Source: Fasciolopsis buskii (taxonomy: Eukaryota; Platyhelminthes; Trematoda; Plagiorchiida; Fasciolidae). From it: a stretch of DNA of 64,000 bases. The stretch's first letter is position 1. Every line of letters starts with the position of its first letter. Location: positions 7,130-71,129 of the forward strand of contig LUCM01009331.1 in assembly GCA_008360955.1 (NCBI GenBank), written 5' to 3'. Shown here piece after piece: positions 12,166-24,700 of the stretch. The notes under the pieces were generated by a model. The model saw only the letters and a list, made by a program, of their open reading frames with translations. It searched no databases and was not told the DNA's origin. A program made the translations under genes and the position numbers.

Positions 12166-12785
12166 CTCCGATGAAAGGAATTCAGAATTAACATTATACT
12201 TTGGACGGAATGAATTATCTCCTAGTCTTATTGCATGAAATAAGGATCCTGAACAAAATTGGATAAAAAATGTCAGACAATCAACTGGCTTTGAGTTAAA
12301 AATTTGGAATTGATTGAAGGTAATACTGTAAAGTACATGCAATAGCGGAGTGTTTGTGAATCAATTTATATCCAAGAATTCAACACACTCTTGAGGTTTA
12401 TGGCAGCATTAAACTGAGTTAGCCTTTAGAGAATACGGCAAAATGAGAATTACATATATTTTTAGAGGGAGCATGTTCAAATGTATCATCCTGCAAAGAT
12501 TGCGACACTTTAAGAACCGGGAACGATGGAAGTTATCGATTGCCAAAATATTGCATGGGAGACAAGCAATCTAAAATCAGGAAATCATACTTGCAGGGAC
12601 CAACAAACCGGATGTATTTTCAAGCGGAATTTGTAAACGGACAACCTTCAGATCGGTCTATGAAGATAAGTTGGAACCAGCTGCTCAGTAAAAGTGTTTT
12701 CGGGTTCTCCATTTGCAATCTTCGCTGTAGTGACTTTTCGTGTAAAGCCAATCAATAGTCGCCATATATTATGGAGTTTCTCCAC
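12166..12785. other. Little recognised between the LINE tail and the candidate minus-strand exons
   Basis: At about 12715-12630 the minus strand reads IANGEPENTFTEQLVPTYLH after a GCGAAG acceptor-like site. This could be a further exon of the candidate gene to its right, but its donor is weak and I leave it unassigned. Confidence 0.25.
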
Positions 12786-13097
12786 CCGCCTTCAGCGGAA
12801 TTGCGATAGAAATAGCCCGGTTTAAGGATTCAGCGGTCGTAGTCCGACCCTTTTGGAACGTGGATCGTATGGTATGAGGAAATGGCTTGCGTACACCAAG
12901 TGTAGTACTGATTTTGAGACAAACAAGACCACAAGTAGCTTCCAATTTCACTGGACTTATATTCATTCCTGTAGCAGGCTTGCAGCACTTAAGAACAATC
13001 TCGCAATCGTCAGATACATCAAGCTGAACTGTAAGCATGGAAATGTTTGCAGGTAATTTAGAGGGAACATTCATTCGAATTTTGGATGGGTCAAAAT
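12786..13097 (-). CDS. Candidate exon E of an unidentified minus-strand gene
   Basis: The minus-strand acceptor TTGATTTCAG ends at 13098, and the frame then reads FDPSKIRMNVPSKLPANISM and stays open for about 100 codons to a possible GTGGAG donor. An earlier donor at an ACTTG|GTGTAC site is also possible. The exon begins with two bases of a split codon, which fits the one base left by the proposed exon at 13310-13398. The composition is protein-like, with alternating hydrophobic and polar residues and several cysteines. A beta-rich domain is possible, but I cannot name a family. Confidence 0.4.
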
Positions 13098-13309
13098 CTG
13101 AAATCAAAAGTTTACAATCTACTGGAGAAAACCATACATGCAAAAGAATACTAACTAAGATTCAAGATTTGGTGGAGAGTGGCCCGTAGTTCCGCGGGCG
13201 ATTTTCAACATTTGCCAAATATGGTCTAGAGAATTAAAGAGCTCCGATTTAGTCCTGGGAGTAGTATACCCAGTATTTCATTTGTCAAAAGTGAAACAGC
13301 GAAAAATAC

Positions 13310-13398
13310 CACCAGGAATATACAATTTTTTCCAGGCTAGGTGTCTTATCACATAAGGTGAAAAAAGAAAGCATAGAGAATTCATCCGTGATGAAAGC
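13310..13398 (-). CDS. Candidate exon D of the same minus-strand gene
   Basis: It follows a CTCAAAGCAG acceptor and reads LSSRMNSLCFLF, then HLAWKKLYIPG, to a GGTG|GTATTT donor. Both junction phases fit their neighbours: a split TGG codon upstream and a split GAT codon downstream. It is short and unrecognised, and is supported mainly by phase consistency with exons C and E. Confidence 0.3.
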
Positions 13399-13459
13399 CT
13401 GCTTTGAGCATGGATCACCAGATATTCTACAGACCTTAGCGGTTAATGGCCGATCTTAC

Positions 13460-13576
13460 CAAAAAGAAAAAACATTTTGATCGTCGGCATAGGCAGGAAA
13501 ATCAGGAGCATGACTAATTACATGAACATATTTACCAAATTGTTTGTAGCTTAAATTTTGAGAGGTAACTGGCACC
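13460..13576 (-). CDS. Candidate exon C of the same minus-strand gene
   Basis: After an AACCAAG acceptor the frame reads VPVTSQNLSYKQFGKYVHVI and continues SHAPDFPAYADDQNVFSF to a canonical TTTTTG|GTAAGA donor. The intron to the next exon would be 61 nt, in keeping with small flatworm introns. YADD here sits in no RT-like context (no LINE block A or YLGV nearby), so I do not read it as a retroelement. It is unidentified. Confidence 0.4.
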
Positions 13577-13815
13577 CTTGGTTAAACAGAACTAGCACGA
13601 TGATTGCTTCCAGTTTTGAATGTTTGCTGAGTCTCAATCTGGAATCTTCTTTTGAATCTGGTTAGCTGTTAAAGTTGTCACCAATTTGGCACCCTGCTAT
13701 TGATGGAAAACTCTGCATGCATTCCGAAGGGTCTGGCCTTGAAGCGGCTGCAACCTTTGCCGAAGCTCTAACAAGTTAGTTTCAGCAAGTTGGTCTTTAG
13801 GCTGTGGGATCTAAC

Positions 13816-13992
13816 CGTATTGCAGACTCAAGAATAAACCCTCGAACGGACTGATTTTCTGCACAAACCAGCGTACTGAATATTGCTCTTGCAACGGCAA
13901 CAAAACTCACATGACCAAAGTTGATCAAAAGTAGCTGAATCATTTTCTGATATGGGAGATTTAGCAGAGACAGTGGAAAAGCTGAATTTTCA
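13816..13992 (-). CDS. Candidate exon B of the same minus-strand gene
   Basis: The acceptor TATATTTCAG leads into ENSAFPLSLLNLPYQKMIQ. A canonical donor CAT|GTGAGT lies at 13910-13909. If the exon ends there, the phase does not fit exon C. If it reads through to ATACG|GTTAGA (end at 13816), the phase does fit. The first codon is completed by two bases from exon A. Confidence 0.35.
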
Positions 13993-14206
13993 CTGAAATA
14001 TAAGCTTCTTTCTTGATGAACTGCAAGAATTAAGTGGTCTTTTTGGCATTGAAGTTGCTTTTTAGTAAGATACTAGATTTAAAGTCATTCCAAGTAATCC
14101 TCACATTGTCTGGTGGCGCGGTTAGTAGCTGTTTCCTCCAATGCAGTTGTATGCATGGAATATTTTGTGCTCATATGTTGCGCACGAAAAGTCGCACAGT
14201 GCTTAC

Positions 14207-14417
14207 AAATAAACAGAGTGGGAATACGAGGAGTTAACAACTAAGTCATTCATGGGTAGTAGATTACTTAATTTTCGTTCCCAAGCTGGGTATGATGTAA
14301 ACATCTGATCACTGTTGGGATTCAAAAACCACTGCAGTTGATGAAACTTAGCGATCGTCGTTCCATTTACATGTGTACAAGCATACGTATCGACATATCT
14401 ACATATTTCACGCTGGA
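14207..14417 (-). CDS. Candidate exon A of the same minus-strand gene
   Basis: A good acceptor (CCTGCTTTCAG) is followed by an open frame that includes FHQLQWFLNPNSDQMFTSYP and AWERKLSNLLPMNDLVV, ending at a canonical ATTT|GTAAGC donor. The two leftover bases join the first base of exon B to give a phenylalanine codon. This is the most convincing exon of the group. No family is recognised. The upstream part of the gene was not found, and a LINE relic begins about 130 bp further upstream. Confidence 0.45.
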
Positions 14418-14535
14418 CTGAAAGCAGGTATGTTGTTTGCACAGCAGAATCTAAGCAGAGTTATAGAGAACATGGGATAGAGAAGTAGTAAATAACAAGA
14501 AAGTATACTTTGCTTCTGTTTTCATCACACAGCTT

Positions 14536-14760
14536 GTGGTTTTTTATCCAGCCTTTGGTATTTTTATGGGTATGACTTCTGAAGGTAGGCCATACAGCAT
14601 TCGCGTGACCGAATTCAGTTCTAAGCCATCTCTCAGTGTCTTCAGTTAACGACAGTCCTCATTTTCATGGACAAGTTTTGAAGGCGGGAACCACAAACGG
14701 ATACCATAATTGAAGTTCACTTTTTCATAAGCCCACATTAAATCATATCCTGGCCTTCAT
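14536..14760 (-). mobile_element. CR1-like LINE fragment, RT C-terminal region
   Basis: The minus strand reads MWAYEKVNFNYGIRLWFPPS and, past a stop, LELNSVTRMLYGLPSEV. This resembles the CR1-type block LVRPHLEY...W.P followed by the residues around GLPYEER. It is interrupted, and only a fragment remains. Confidence 0.45.
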
Positions 14761-15227
14761 GTTTTTTGCGTACTTGTCCAGCATGTAAAAACACCGTGAA
14801 AATGTATGACATGAGAAGGCACAAGTAAAATGTGTTCAAGCCACACGAGGTAGTGTGGAGGGCTTAAATCAGTGGGGGACGACTGTGTGCACCGGACAAC
14901 GATGACACGTCTGTTCACTTATCTTTCGATGCTTCTACTGCACTAGAACAATGTTTTGGTGACATCGGTGGTTAAATCCAAAAGGTCACTGAGACTCAGC
15001 AAAGCGGACTCTCCAAGTTAAGTGATGCAAGTGGTAGACGGTCCTGCTGTCGCCCGGCTAACTACGATGCTTAATCTACTGAGGCCTTATGTGATTCGTC
15101 CGGTCCTGCCTGACTAACTGACCATGACAACTCAAAATTGCATGCACATTCATCCTAGAGCTGTCATTATGCAAACGAAAATCATGGGTGGATATACGTC
15201 CTGGTGCTAGGTAACGAACTGAATGTG
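14761..15227. other. Possible end of a Gypsy relic, unresolved
   Basis: I see no recognisable domain. By position it could be the 3' part of the minus-strand Gypsy element to its right. I could not find a long terminal repeat. Confidence 0.25.
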
Positions 15228-16860
15228 TCAACGGAAGAAAGATGTCTCAGTGACAGGTGTCAAAATACTTATCCAAATTAGCGAGGTGGAGATTAGCACT
15301 TGAATAGAGCCGATGGAAAGCTGCCTAGGCTGGTTACCCAATGCCAAAATCTTGTGGGCCCAAAGCGAAGGGCCTTTGAGTGCATCTTCAAAATTTGAAC
15401 CAGGAGCGTTGAAGACAATTGCTGGACACCCGAATTTAACTACCCAATGCTGTATAAGGGCTTGGGCTATGGCTTTGTTAGAGGCGTCCGAAAAAAGTGC
15501 TACTACATGCCATTTGATGAAACGCTCCATACAGATGGGCAAATAAATATAGTTCAAAGACGGTGGCGATAAACTTGCTGAGCCTTTATGTAAGTATTAG
15601 AAAAGAGAATCCACTTCAGGAAAGTGGCCTAGACTACTTTTGGCCTACCTCTTTAATTTGGATCGCTGGCATTGTATACGACTGCCATTCAAGTTAGTGT
15701 CGTCGCGGGCCTTTTTATGCTGATTGTGTAGTTGGTTGGTAAATTAGTAGAAGTCCTGACGCCCTGATGAAAGATTGAGCTATCAGAATCTCACCGTCTA
15801 CAAGCATTTTTGACGGCATGCTTGGGATGCGTTTTGGACACCTGTCACACAGTCAGTCGTTCAGCCGAAGAAAATTAAACCACATATGGTCTTAGTGAAT
15901 CCTGGGTCCCAAGTGTTCTAAAGATGTGTCATCTGAAAGTTGATCGTCCCCGTGTTCTCAAATTCTGGACAGCAGATGTGCAATAACGGGTCGGAAAAGA
16001 GATTAGCGAAACATAAGATGCAACCTGAATCCCTCGTGAACTGAATCTTGCAGTCTGGATGCTAAGGTTCCCTAGAGGAGCATCTGTCTGCGGTAGCACA
16101 AATAGTAAGAAGATTAAGCCTGTGGTCGGTGCGAACCTTAAATTCTTACTCTTCAGTTATATGCCTAAAGTGTCGAATGCCTGAGGAAATTGTCAGAATC
16201 TGTCGGCCGACGACGCTATACTTCTGATGACTAAAGCTTCTTTGTGGAGAAATTTTTGGTTCTTGAAAGTTAACCAACCACTGCTGCAGTGCAGCGCCTG
16301 TAACTTTAACCGGGGTGTCATGTACCAGAGGTATTGATACCGATGGGTCAAACCGTGATAAATAAGGCATCTCGTTGATAGCTTCTCTTATCTTTACGAA
16401 CGCATCTCGTTCCATATCAGTGAAAAACAGTTTCTTAGGTTTACCGTCCAGTAGATCGATTAGCCTTTCCAATAAGTGAGCACTGTGGAATAGACCAATG
16501 TCTAAACTAATCAAACCGTTGGAAAGTCTTAGTTGTTCGGATGCCTTGAAGTCCAGATATTCTAAAACACCCAAGGCTTGTGACAGAAGGGCTGTGGTCC
16601 AGTGAATGAATATTCATGCCCCAAGTATTTTGTGGAATTTCCACCGCTGTTAGTTGATCTCAATGTATTGGTAGGTAGAATAAATATCCCGCTGATCTAA
16701 GGCTTTCGATGAAGATGCAATTTAGATGCGGATATCCAAATTTTAACCTGAGAAATATATCGAGGAGGCTCTGAAACTTCTGTGTTGCGCAAAGGACTCA
16801 AACAAACCGAAGGAAGTATTCGCTGAAGTTATGTACATATCCGCTTTGGCAGTTAGTATT
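15228..16860 (-). mobile_element. Decayed Ty3/Gypsy-type pol (RT, RNase H, integrase)
   Basis: In minus-strand order, about 16860-16640 reads NTSFGLFESFAQ, then IASSSKALDQRD, corresponding to the RT palm around FGLFEF and YIDDIxIASSS, with the catalytic aspartates lost. The frame 16574-16146 reads LLERLIDLLDGKPKKLFFTD, then VTGAALQQW, then the YSVVGRQILTISSGIRHFRH segment, which is the RT connection and the RNase H start (A.GAVLQQ, YS..DREL.A). The frame 15557-15228 reads KWHVVALFSDASNKAIAQAL and WVVKFGCPAIVFNAPGSNFE, corresponding to the integrase core (RFSRW, FG.P..I..DRG..F). Internal stops show it is dead. Confidence 0.8.
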
Positions 16861-19670
16861 TTATTGTGCCCCGAATAGGTTGATGCAATAAAAAAATCGT
16901 CTTTCTCAGCATGGTCCCCACTCGGCCGATGATTTCTTTGGGAAAATGTGAAAAAGGACGCTTACAGTCTCTTATAAGATCGGATTGTCCATAGGTTAGA
17001 CGCATACTGAGATTTCGCCTTGGCTTAACCGAGTTTGTGGTGTCAACACACGGGGTTTAACAAGAGCCAGAAAGCCGACTGTACCAAGTCTGTTGTGACC
17101 AGCGGGCCTAATTTACTTCTGAAACCCTCTAGAAAAGCCATTGTTGTCGAGCATTGAAGCAGGAATTAGCAAAAGCGAAACCAAAATGCTGTAATGCCAC
17201 GGCCAGCGGACTACCGCTTGTAATGAAGTAGGGTCTGCAGTGCGACAGTCAAATCATGGCTTTTAAGGAAACCTGAGAACGTGTCGAAAGATTATTTTCT
17301 CGAACAGTGCCAACGCCTTAGCAAGTGCATCATGAGAATATCATATGGATTCGAACCGGATTTGTTCGTTAAGATTTTGTGGATCTGGAGAATGCTGTTG
17401 TCGGGAATCGCGGATTACCGATTGTCGGATTTCGATCACCGACTAGTTATGCAGGTCCCTTTGAGGCAAGATTTCAGAGTAGATGGAAACTCCTCAAATC
17501 ATCGGGAGTAAATTATGTGATCTTCAAATCCACTAGATTGTATCTGAGAGCGCACTGTCTGCTCAGGCCCATGAACTTCTAAAGGAAACGGCCACTTCTT
17601 AAGAACAACAATGAAAAACGAAAATAAATATTAGATATTGCTTAACTGTGCACAAAATCAACCACAATTTATGGCAAAACTATAATCACAAAACAAGCAA
17701 AAATCGCTTGATTTATAGAAACTACAAAAGCAGCTTGTCGGTTTATAAGAGAGACCAGCGTTCATCAGATGCAAAGACGAAAATTCGGTTCACTTGGTGC
17801 CAGCTGCTTGTGTTTGGGGCCGGACATACTGCAGGGACTGATTTGTCACACGCGCTGAGGTGTGTCGGAGATTATGCCTACGACAATCGTGGTTGCGAAA
17901 CATGCGCTAAACCAGATGCAGTCGAGATCAATAAGTTCATTATAAGGAGGAATGGAAGGAAATCGTTTGGTAATTAGCGAGTTTGGTGTCACGCATGCTG
18001 ATAACATGAAAAATAGTTTTTCTTCCCGGAACTTACATGTTATGGTTTGAGCCAGTTTTCCTAAATGTGAAAGAGTCTGTCAACCCAACAGAAAGTCCGC
18101 CACTTATTTTATGTTGTTTATTTCTCATTCCGAAGTTCTACAACCGTTGAGATCAAGTGGATGTGCTGTCCTCAGTGCCCATTGGATAAGTAAAGTTCAT
18201 AAAATGTCAGAAACTTATTTGAAGTTGTGTGTGGCCATTAGTATTTGACGGTATGAATGCAGTGGGACTTATGGTAACTTGGAAAATTAATCATACTGGA
18301 ATCATGTCCTCCATAGGGATACGATTGATACAGGCAGTTGCGAAAATTCATCGATGCTCCCCGCGTGCCAAAATCACCATGGTTTGAAGGCTGTTATTTA
18401 TAATCTGGGTTGGTCATCATTGGAGGTCCAGCAAGAAATATGAAAGGAGCCGGAGGCTGACAGCTGGGTGATTGGATTTTCACACTTCTTTCCCACTGGT
18501 TGTCCACAGCAGCACTTCTTCCAGATAACCTCAGTGCTGCCGAAACGTGCACGGTATTGTTCGACCGACGCTTACAGCACACGACTGAGCCAAGCCAGTG
18601 AGTATCGAGAAAAGAGAACATAAAAGTTAGTAGCCCTTTATTTCAACTGCTTGTCTCTTAACTTCAGTATGACTAATTCAAAGCTAGCACCACATCAGCA
18701 ACCTAGGATCATCGACATATGCCACATAATACGATTCCGGGTTGGGGAAAGAGTGGTCCCAACGGAGTCCGTCGTTAGCTGAAAAAAGGGACTAAGTCTT
18801 AGCCGACAAGGGGTCGCCAACGGTCAGCATCAGTATCCGAGGCCTTGGCGGGTGATGAGGACTCTGCAAAGACCACTGGTTCTCGTAAAACAGTATGGTT
18901 TAACAAAAATAACTTCTTAAGAAAAAAACCCTTTTTCCTTGTTTCTCGTAGGAAGAAATGTGTTCTGGCAGTGGCATGCGAAATAATTTAGTGGCTGCGA
19001 TCTGGATCAAATCAATTGGGCGTGTTGAATTTCAGATCAGCGCAACGCAAGCCTAAGGGGATAAAGTTCAATTCGTATGTCCCTAGCTTCCAGATCTCTC
19101 TCTCTCTCACATTTCGCCAAGCTGTCATGTAGGCTCGATTGGCATTCGCCAATATGAGGTATCTATGGCTTCAGCGTGACTTCTGGTTATTGACCATACA
19201 TTGAGTGAACACAGCACCATTAAGGTCAGTTCTCCTAAACGGCTCAGAAACATAGGAGGCCAAGACAGATGTGCAAAGACTTTCGATGTCTGAACATTAC
19301 TGTCTTTAGAAAACTGATAGCGTACGCTAGGAGAATTTTCTCAGTAACTTAGTGTTTAAGTATATGATAGTGAGATTAAAATCTAACCCTTAGAATAGGC
19401 GCTGAATATCAATAGATAAAGGTTGAAAAGACAAACTTTGAGGTCAAAGTCCCCCAGTAAACAGTGACCTTAAACTCATACATAGGCACCAAGTTTCAGA
19501 GATGATACTTACAATGCAACTTGAATTAAAAGACTTTGAGACCTTGGTTTCTGAGAGTCCAGATATCATCCTGACACTTTTAAGTCTCATACAAACCATG
19601 CTGAAATGTGATTTCCGGTAAATTCTTAGCATCAGTGAATGATGTGGTGATGTAAATACGTCGTTTTGAA
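16861..19670. other. No gene recognised upstream of the MNS1-like gene
   Basis: Several frames of 60-109 codons occur (for example 17648-17977 plus and 18394-18621 minus), but none shows a domain or paired splice sites I would trust. Some may be more of the Gypsy relic. Confidence 0.35.
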
Positions 19671-19850
19671 AGTCGGTGTAGTCAACTGGATTAGGTCCTG
19701 GAATTTAGGCTTGAGGGTTTCTGATTCGAACCCCACCACTGCGGGTGACCTTCCCCACTCAGCAGCCCTCTGTTGGTAGAAGTCACCTTCCCGAAAGATG
19801 ATGTGCACTGCTGTTTCATTAATAAATTAAGTAAAACATAAAAAGATCAA
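19671..19850 (+). repeat. tRNA-derived SINE, family 1, copy 2
   Basis: It has the B-box-like GATTCGAACCC at 19723-19733, then CCCACTCAGCAGCCCTCTG and TTTCATTAATAAAT, matching the body and tail of the copy at 7947-8135. The A box is more diverged. Confidence 0.6.
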
Positions 19851-21423
19851 CGAATTTAGTATGATGCTTGAGTGACTAAATCAAGCCGGTTTTGAATTTA
19901 AGCTATCCCCTAGCCACCTCTTATGCATAAATACAGGGTATTTAGGCTATGTTATTGGTACAAATTAGTTCAAAGTGATACCGAAAAGATTGACAGATAT
20001 TCGAATTTGCCAACTTCCTACTGGTGCTCACAAAGGAAGAAACTATCTTGAAGTAAACAGCCATGCGTGATAACACCCAACTGCGATATCGGGTACAGCA
20101 GTACAATGCAACAGTTGAACATAACCAATCGGAACTTATGTAAATGTGCCTATGTGTAGTGCACCTTCACGTACTGAAATGTTCCGGAGTGACTGAAATG
20201 ATGCAATCAGTTCATAAAGCGTGTTTGCGTGTGTGCATACGCAGTGCCTGATCAAATAAACCCGATATGTGCGATGCCAGCCACAGTATTAAATGTTTGC
20301 TCGCAATACGCAGTGTCACCATCTATCATGGAACGTCAACATAGTACATGTGTTTCTCAGCCGGTTAAAATAAACACGCAAATGCAAACAGTAGGTATAT
20401 AACACTGATCTGTTCATTCTAGATGCAAACGAAATTGCTTTAAGGATCTTCACAGTTCTATTGCAAAACTCGGGAAGGGCAGCGGTTTGTAGCTTGCAAC
20501 CGCCGGTGCCTAGACAAGTATGGTCGGGTGCTTTACTCCAAGGAAACAATATTGGTTTCAATTTACTTCGATTAATCTTTTCGACGTTATATACCACTCT
20601 CACAGTTTATAGCAAAAATGAACCATCCGGCCTTCGTTTCATTGAAAAAACTCAAAAATCCTTCGGGACAAGTAGCGCGCTGACAGGAAAGGCCTCAGTA
20701 GCATAAATTTCAATATTTTTCTGCCAGGAAAACAGCTGAGTGAAGACACGATATCTTTCAGGCCATGCTGACAACATGGGAGTGCCTATTTTGTACTCCA
20801 AAGCAACAAGGCCCTGAGCTTGGAAATGAAGTCAGGTGGGAGATCGAGGCACACTGCATTCGCTCGAAAGGTGTTATGACTGGACGAAATTGCGGAAGTG
20901 TTGTTAGAATGTTCGAAATTATCTCATGGCAGAGGATAATCTATTGCATTTCCAGTATGCACCAAATTATAAAAGACAATAGTGTCAAAGAATTTGGGAC
21001 GAAGAGTACTGATGGAAATACTTCGTGAGTTAGGATGTGGTGGCTAGGAGACTGTGTTGACAGTAGCTTGGCTCAGATTTGGTCGACCAACTCGGGATCG
21101 AGCTGCAGCTTCAGTTTTTACGACCATTAGCTTGGTACCGAAATGATCTAGTTCGTGACTGGTACCTCTAGGCATTGTTCACTCAAGATACAAAAAGAGA
21201 ACGACAAGTATTAAGAAAAATGAGTTGAAGAACTACGTGGAAGAGTAAAGATTTTGAATCCAAGGATGCCATATCACCTACTTTCTTCAAGAATCACCAA
21301 CTGGGTACCTCTGCTGCTGATTTTGGCTAGTTGTCGCATTGCTACTGTGCAAACACCAGCTCTGATGGACGATCGGATTTCGCACCGATGAAAGTGATTT
21401 CTGCAATGGTTAAATTCCATTAG
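19851..21423. other. Region 5' of the MNS1-like gene
   Basis: A short open stretch after a TCTTTCAG acceptor at about 20760 (AMLTTWECLFCTPKQQG) ends at a possible donor, but its phase does not fit the exon at 21424. No promoter motif or trans-splice acceptor can be fixed. Other frames here are overlapping and undiagnostic. Confidence 0.25.
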
Positions 21424-21748
21424 AGCCTTCTGCACACATGAGGACATTTCAACTGGCATGTGATCGCGTGCTGAAATGCGGCTACCCAAGTGAGCAGGAG
21501 ATACTGACTCCACACAACATTTATCCTCAGAGAACGAAGTACACTTCTGGCAGAAGCATTTTGCAATCCGAAAGTGTAAAGAGCACTCCGGACATAAACA
21601 GCCTGCCGTTAATACAGTCGAGAAGTAACTGCAACTTACTTGGGTCATCCTTCAGAAGTACAACATCGTTCGCCAATTACAAACCTGACAGTTTCCTGTC
21701 TGAGCAGATATCAACGCCACTAATTCCATTTGACCATGGAACCCCTGG
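21424..21748 (+). CDS. MNS1: Exon 1 (candidate N-terminal extension)
   Basis: It lies between an ATTAG acceptor-like site and a good CTGG|GTAACT donor, and is open throughout. The first ATG is at 21438. The encoded segment is serine-, threonine- and proline-rich and looks disordered, including LGSSFRSTTSFANYKPDSF. It leaves two bases that exactly complete the one-base start of exon 2. Vertebrate MNS1 has no such extension as I recall it, so this may be lineage-specific or a 5' UTR that happens to be open. Confidence 0.5.
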
Positions 21749-24700
21749 GTAACTTCAAGTACCGAACTGAAGAGGAGGGATGAAAGAGGGTAACCTTAAA
21801 AAGAGCTACTTCTGATGATAGACTCGGGTGAAAAATCATCAGAGGTATGGAATGGGGTCGGTTTATTTTCATACGACGAATGTATGAAGAAAGTTAATTT
21901 CGCTGATACACCATTCAGGAGGTGACAGCACCAGCAAACCCCATGGTCGCTGAACCTAATGCCGTCCGAGCCTCTCATCTAGGGGCATAGGTGGTGATGA
22001 ACTGTTATGGTTGGCGGACCAAAAGTAAGTGTCACACACTGGAGCTCTGAATGTGACTATTTAAAATGGTTTTACACAAGGTCATAGTAAGCTTATTTTT
22101 TACTGTCGGTCGTTTTAAATGATAATCTGAGGACTTCGCTATTAATTTCAGGTTATTTGAAGGAAGAAATACACCAGCTCATTTAATCGACTTCCTGCTA
22201 CCGAACACAATGAATGGCACGTTGCGGGAGAAAATAATCGAGTTTCGAGTAACTGTAAAACAGTTTCTAATTTCTAGGGCATCTCATCAGACGCTGTGAT
22301 ACCGGAAATTTTAGAGCAGGAGCATCGCAATGAATACGCAAAGCTTGGCGAATTGCATCTTGCTCAGTTGTATAGAAACACCCAGGAGCTTGAAGGGGTT
22401 GGAAAGTGGAACACCATCAGATTACAAGAACAAAGACAACATGAATGTGCTCTTCTAAATATTCTCAGGAACGTAATAATTCTGGTCGTACTCCTAATTG
22501 CATGTTTTTCAGAAAGAATCGGCTGCTCGATTTGCCGCAGAAAAATGTGAAAAAGATGAGCGGCTTGCGAAGGAAATACAGAAAATGGCGAATGAAAAGG
22601 AGGCTGAATTTAGAAACCGGCTTCTTTTACGGAATAAAGAGTATGGTGTTTTTCGTGAATAATTTCCTGATCTAATATGACGAATTCAGGCCCGAGTTGC
22701 GCGAGCTTGCTGCAAAAATCCGCCAACGAATAAATGGTCAAGCGTTGCTAGCCCAAATACAGTATAAAGCTGCTCAAAGAAAAGAGGAAGTTGTAAGTTT
22801 AATTTGCATTTGAACTTAATTCGCCCCATCCTAATTAACTTATCATTTATGCTAGTCCTCTTTGGATTTGTAGATGTTTACCAATACAAATGCCTAAAAT
22901 TGAAATCTCAGTGAAGTTTTGTATAGTAACACTTCCATGTACGGAGAAGCATCCACTGGGTAAATATGAATCCTGCTTGTCATGCTTGAATCGTTGTTTT
23001 GTCTAGCTGCCCATTTAAGCTACAGATACTAAATTCAAAATGGTGTGTGATAGATAAACTGCATTTGCTTGCGCGCGTAACAGATACGACAAAATTTTGA
23101 GTGACAAAGAACCACGCATGGTCTCACTAGGTCAGAGGCAGTTACTAGACGGACGATAACTAATTGTCATCTGCCAACAAACTAGAGTAACAAAATATCA
23201 CACAGGATAAACACAACTCTGTTTGAATGCTTGCTCAAACAAGTCAGCTATAGTTTCAGATAGCAAATGCAGAGCCCACTGAAAAGCAAAAGGATGTGAC
23301 GAATAAACTCGTTACAAGTTATTCATACTCATGACTTTAGCTGTGCGAACTTATATATACATATATATATATACATATATATATAAATATACATATATAT
23401 ATATATGCAAAACATGGTTTGGAATAAATGCGAAAGGGGAAATGATAATTGTAGTTCTAATAGTCAAAACCTGTCCTCTCTTGTATGAGCATGTGCATGT
23501 ATGCGTGAACGTATAGGCCTGAAACGAATTGCGGTCATAATTATCAAGTGGGGGATGCGGTTTAAACTTGTGACTCAGATTTGTAAAGGATTCAAGAAAG
23601 TTTCGGGTTGGCGAGTGAGTCAAGGACGATTCAATGGCTGGAGACCGTGCAAGCCACGTCGGTTTCGGTTTGTATGGCCAGTAACATGCACCAGCCTATT
23701 TTATTTCTTATCGTTGCGGCGCCGAACCATCTGCCAGAGAAGAAAAGACGGATAGTATGGGATCAGTTGAAAAATATTAAAATGAGGAACTGTGCAGAAG
23801 AAATGTTCACATGCAAGAAGGCTACTGATTGCGGAACTGGACCACATCACCCATTGTCTCCAGCCGCCCTATGGGGGATCCTGTGGACCCCAACCCGGTA
23901 GCCTAACTTCACCTACACCAGCTATTCCACTGGTTAAAGCTCTCATATGTTTCCCCATGTTGCGACCGATCACCTCGAACCATCCTCTAACAATTACCTG
24001 TCCTGCAGGACACTGCACAACAAGACAGTCTCTCTGTAGGCATGCCCAAAGCAAGTCACAAGTGGATTGCAGAATTCTGATTCAGTGCCTCTTCTAAGGT
24101 TTGGATTCTATGGTCCAGTACCTAAAGTTTAACCTCCCACCATGTTCTACCAGCGAAGCATGGACAATAGTGTTCAAACGCCGAAGGTCTACACCCATCT
24201 GCTGTCAAATCACATGTTTCTAACTAGGGAAACAGGACCGACCTCATTGTTGGTGCACATAATCGGCCAGTAATCATCAAGCTAAATTTACACCGAGGAC
24301 ACCGATTCCATACCTTTATGAATACCAGTCGAGCCTGATGTATGCGCGAAGATAATTCGTCTGACCACCAGATCAAATGCAACTACCTAAGTAATTAAAT
24401 CTGTCCACTTTACCCAATTCTTTCTCAGCAAGAACAAGGTTTAGTTTCGAGCCAGTCCAGTCCTGCAACGGCATTCAACTCTTCTAAGGACTGAAATGCA
24501 CCCGTATATGCCTGCGCTGTCGTTCAGATGATCGACGAAACCTGCGGCTTGATTGGATCATCTTTTTGTAGAACAACATGGTCCGCAAGTTTTAATTCAG
24601 ATGTCACTATTGTCGCATAGGGATAGGGCTATCACCATAACCATCCTAATGAGAAAGATAGAAAGAGAAGGTAAAAGGGAGCAACACTGACGAACACGAC

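Noticed and set aside
14536..14760. Clean open stretch first read as an extra exon of the minus-strand gene
   Set aside because: Its wording (NYGIRLWFPPS, LPSEV) fits the CR1-type RT C-terminal region and it has an internal stop, so it is listed as a LINE relic.
20765..20836. Short open stretch after a CAG acceptor, considered as a first exon of the MNS1-like gene
   Set aside because: It leaves two bases at its donor, which does not fit the phase at 21424. It is also not needed, because that exon has its own ATG.
23331..23516. Tyr/Ile-repeat proteins predicted at the TA tracts, here and at 27034-27219
   Set aside because: They are translations of a (TA)n-rich microsatellite duplicated in the inverted repeat. 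Nothing else supports coding.
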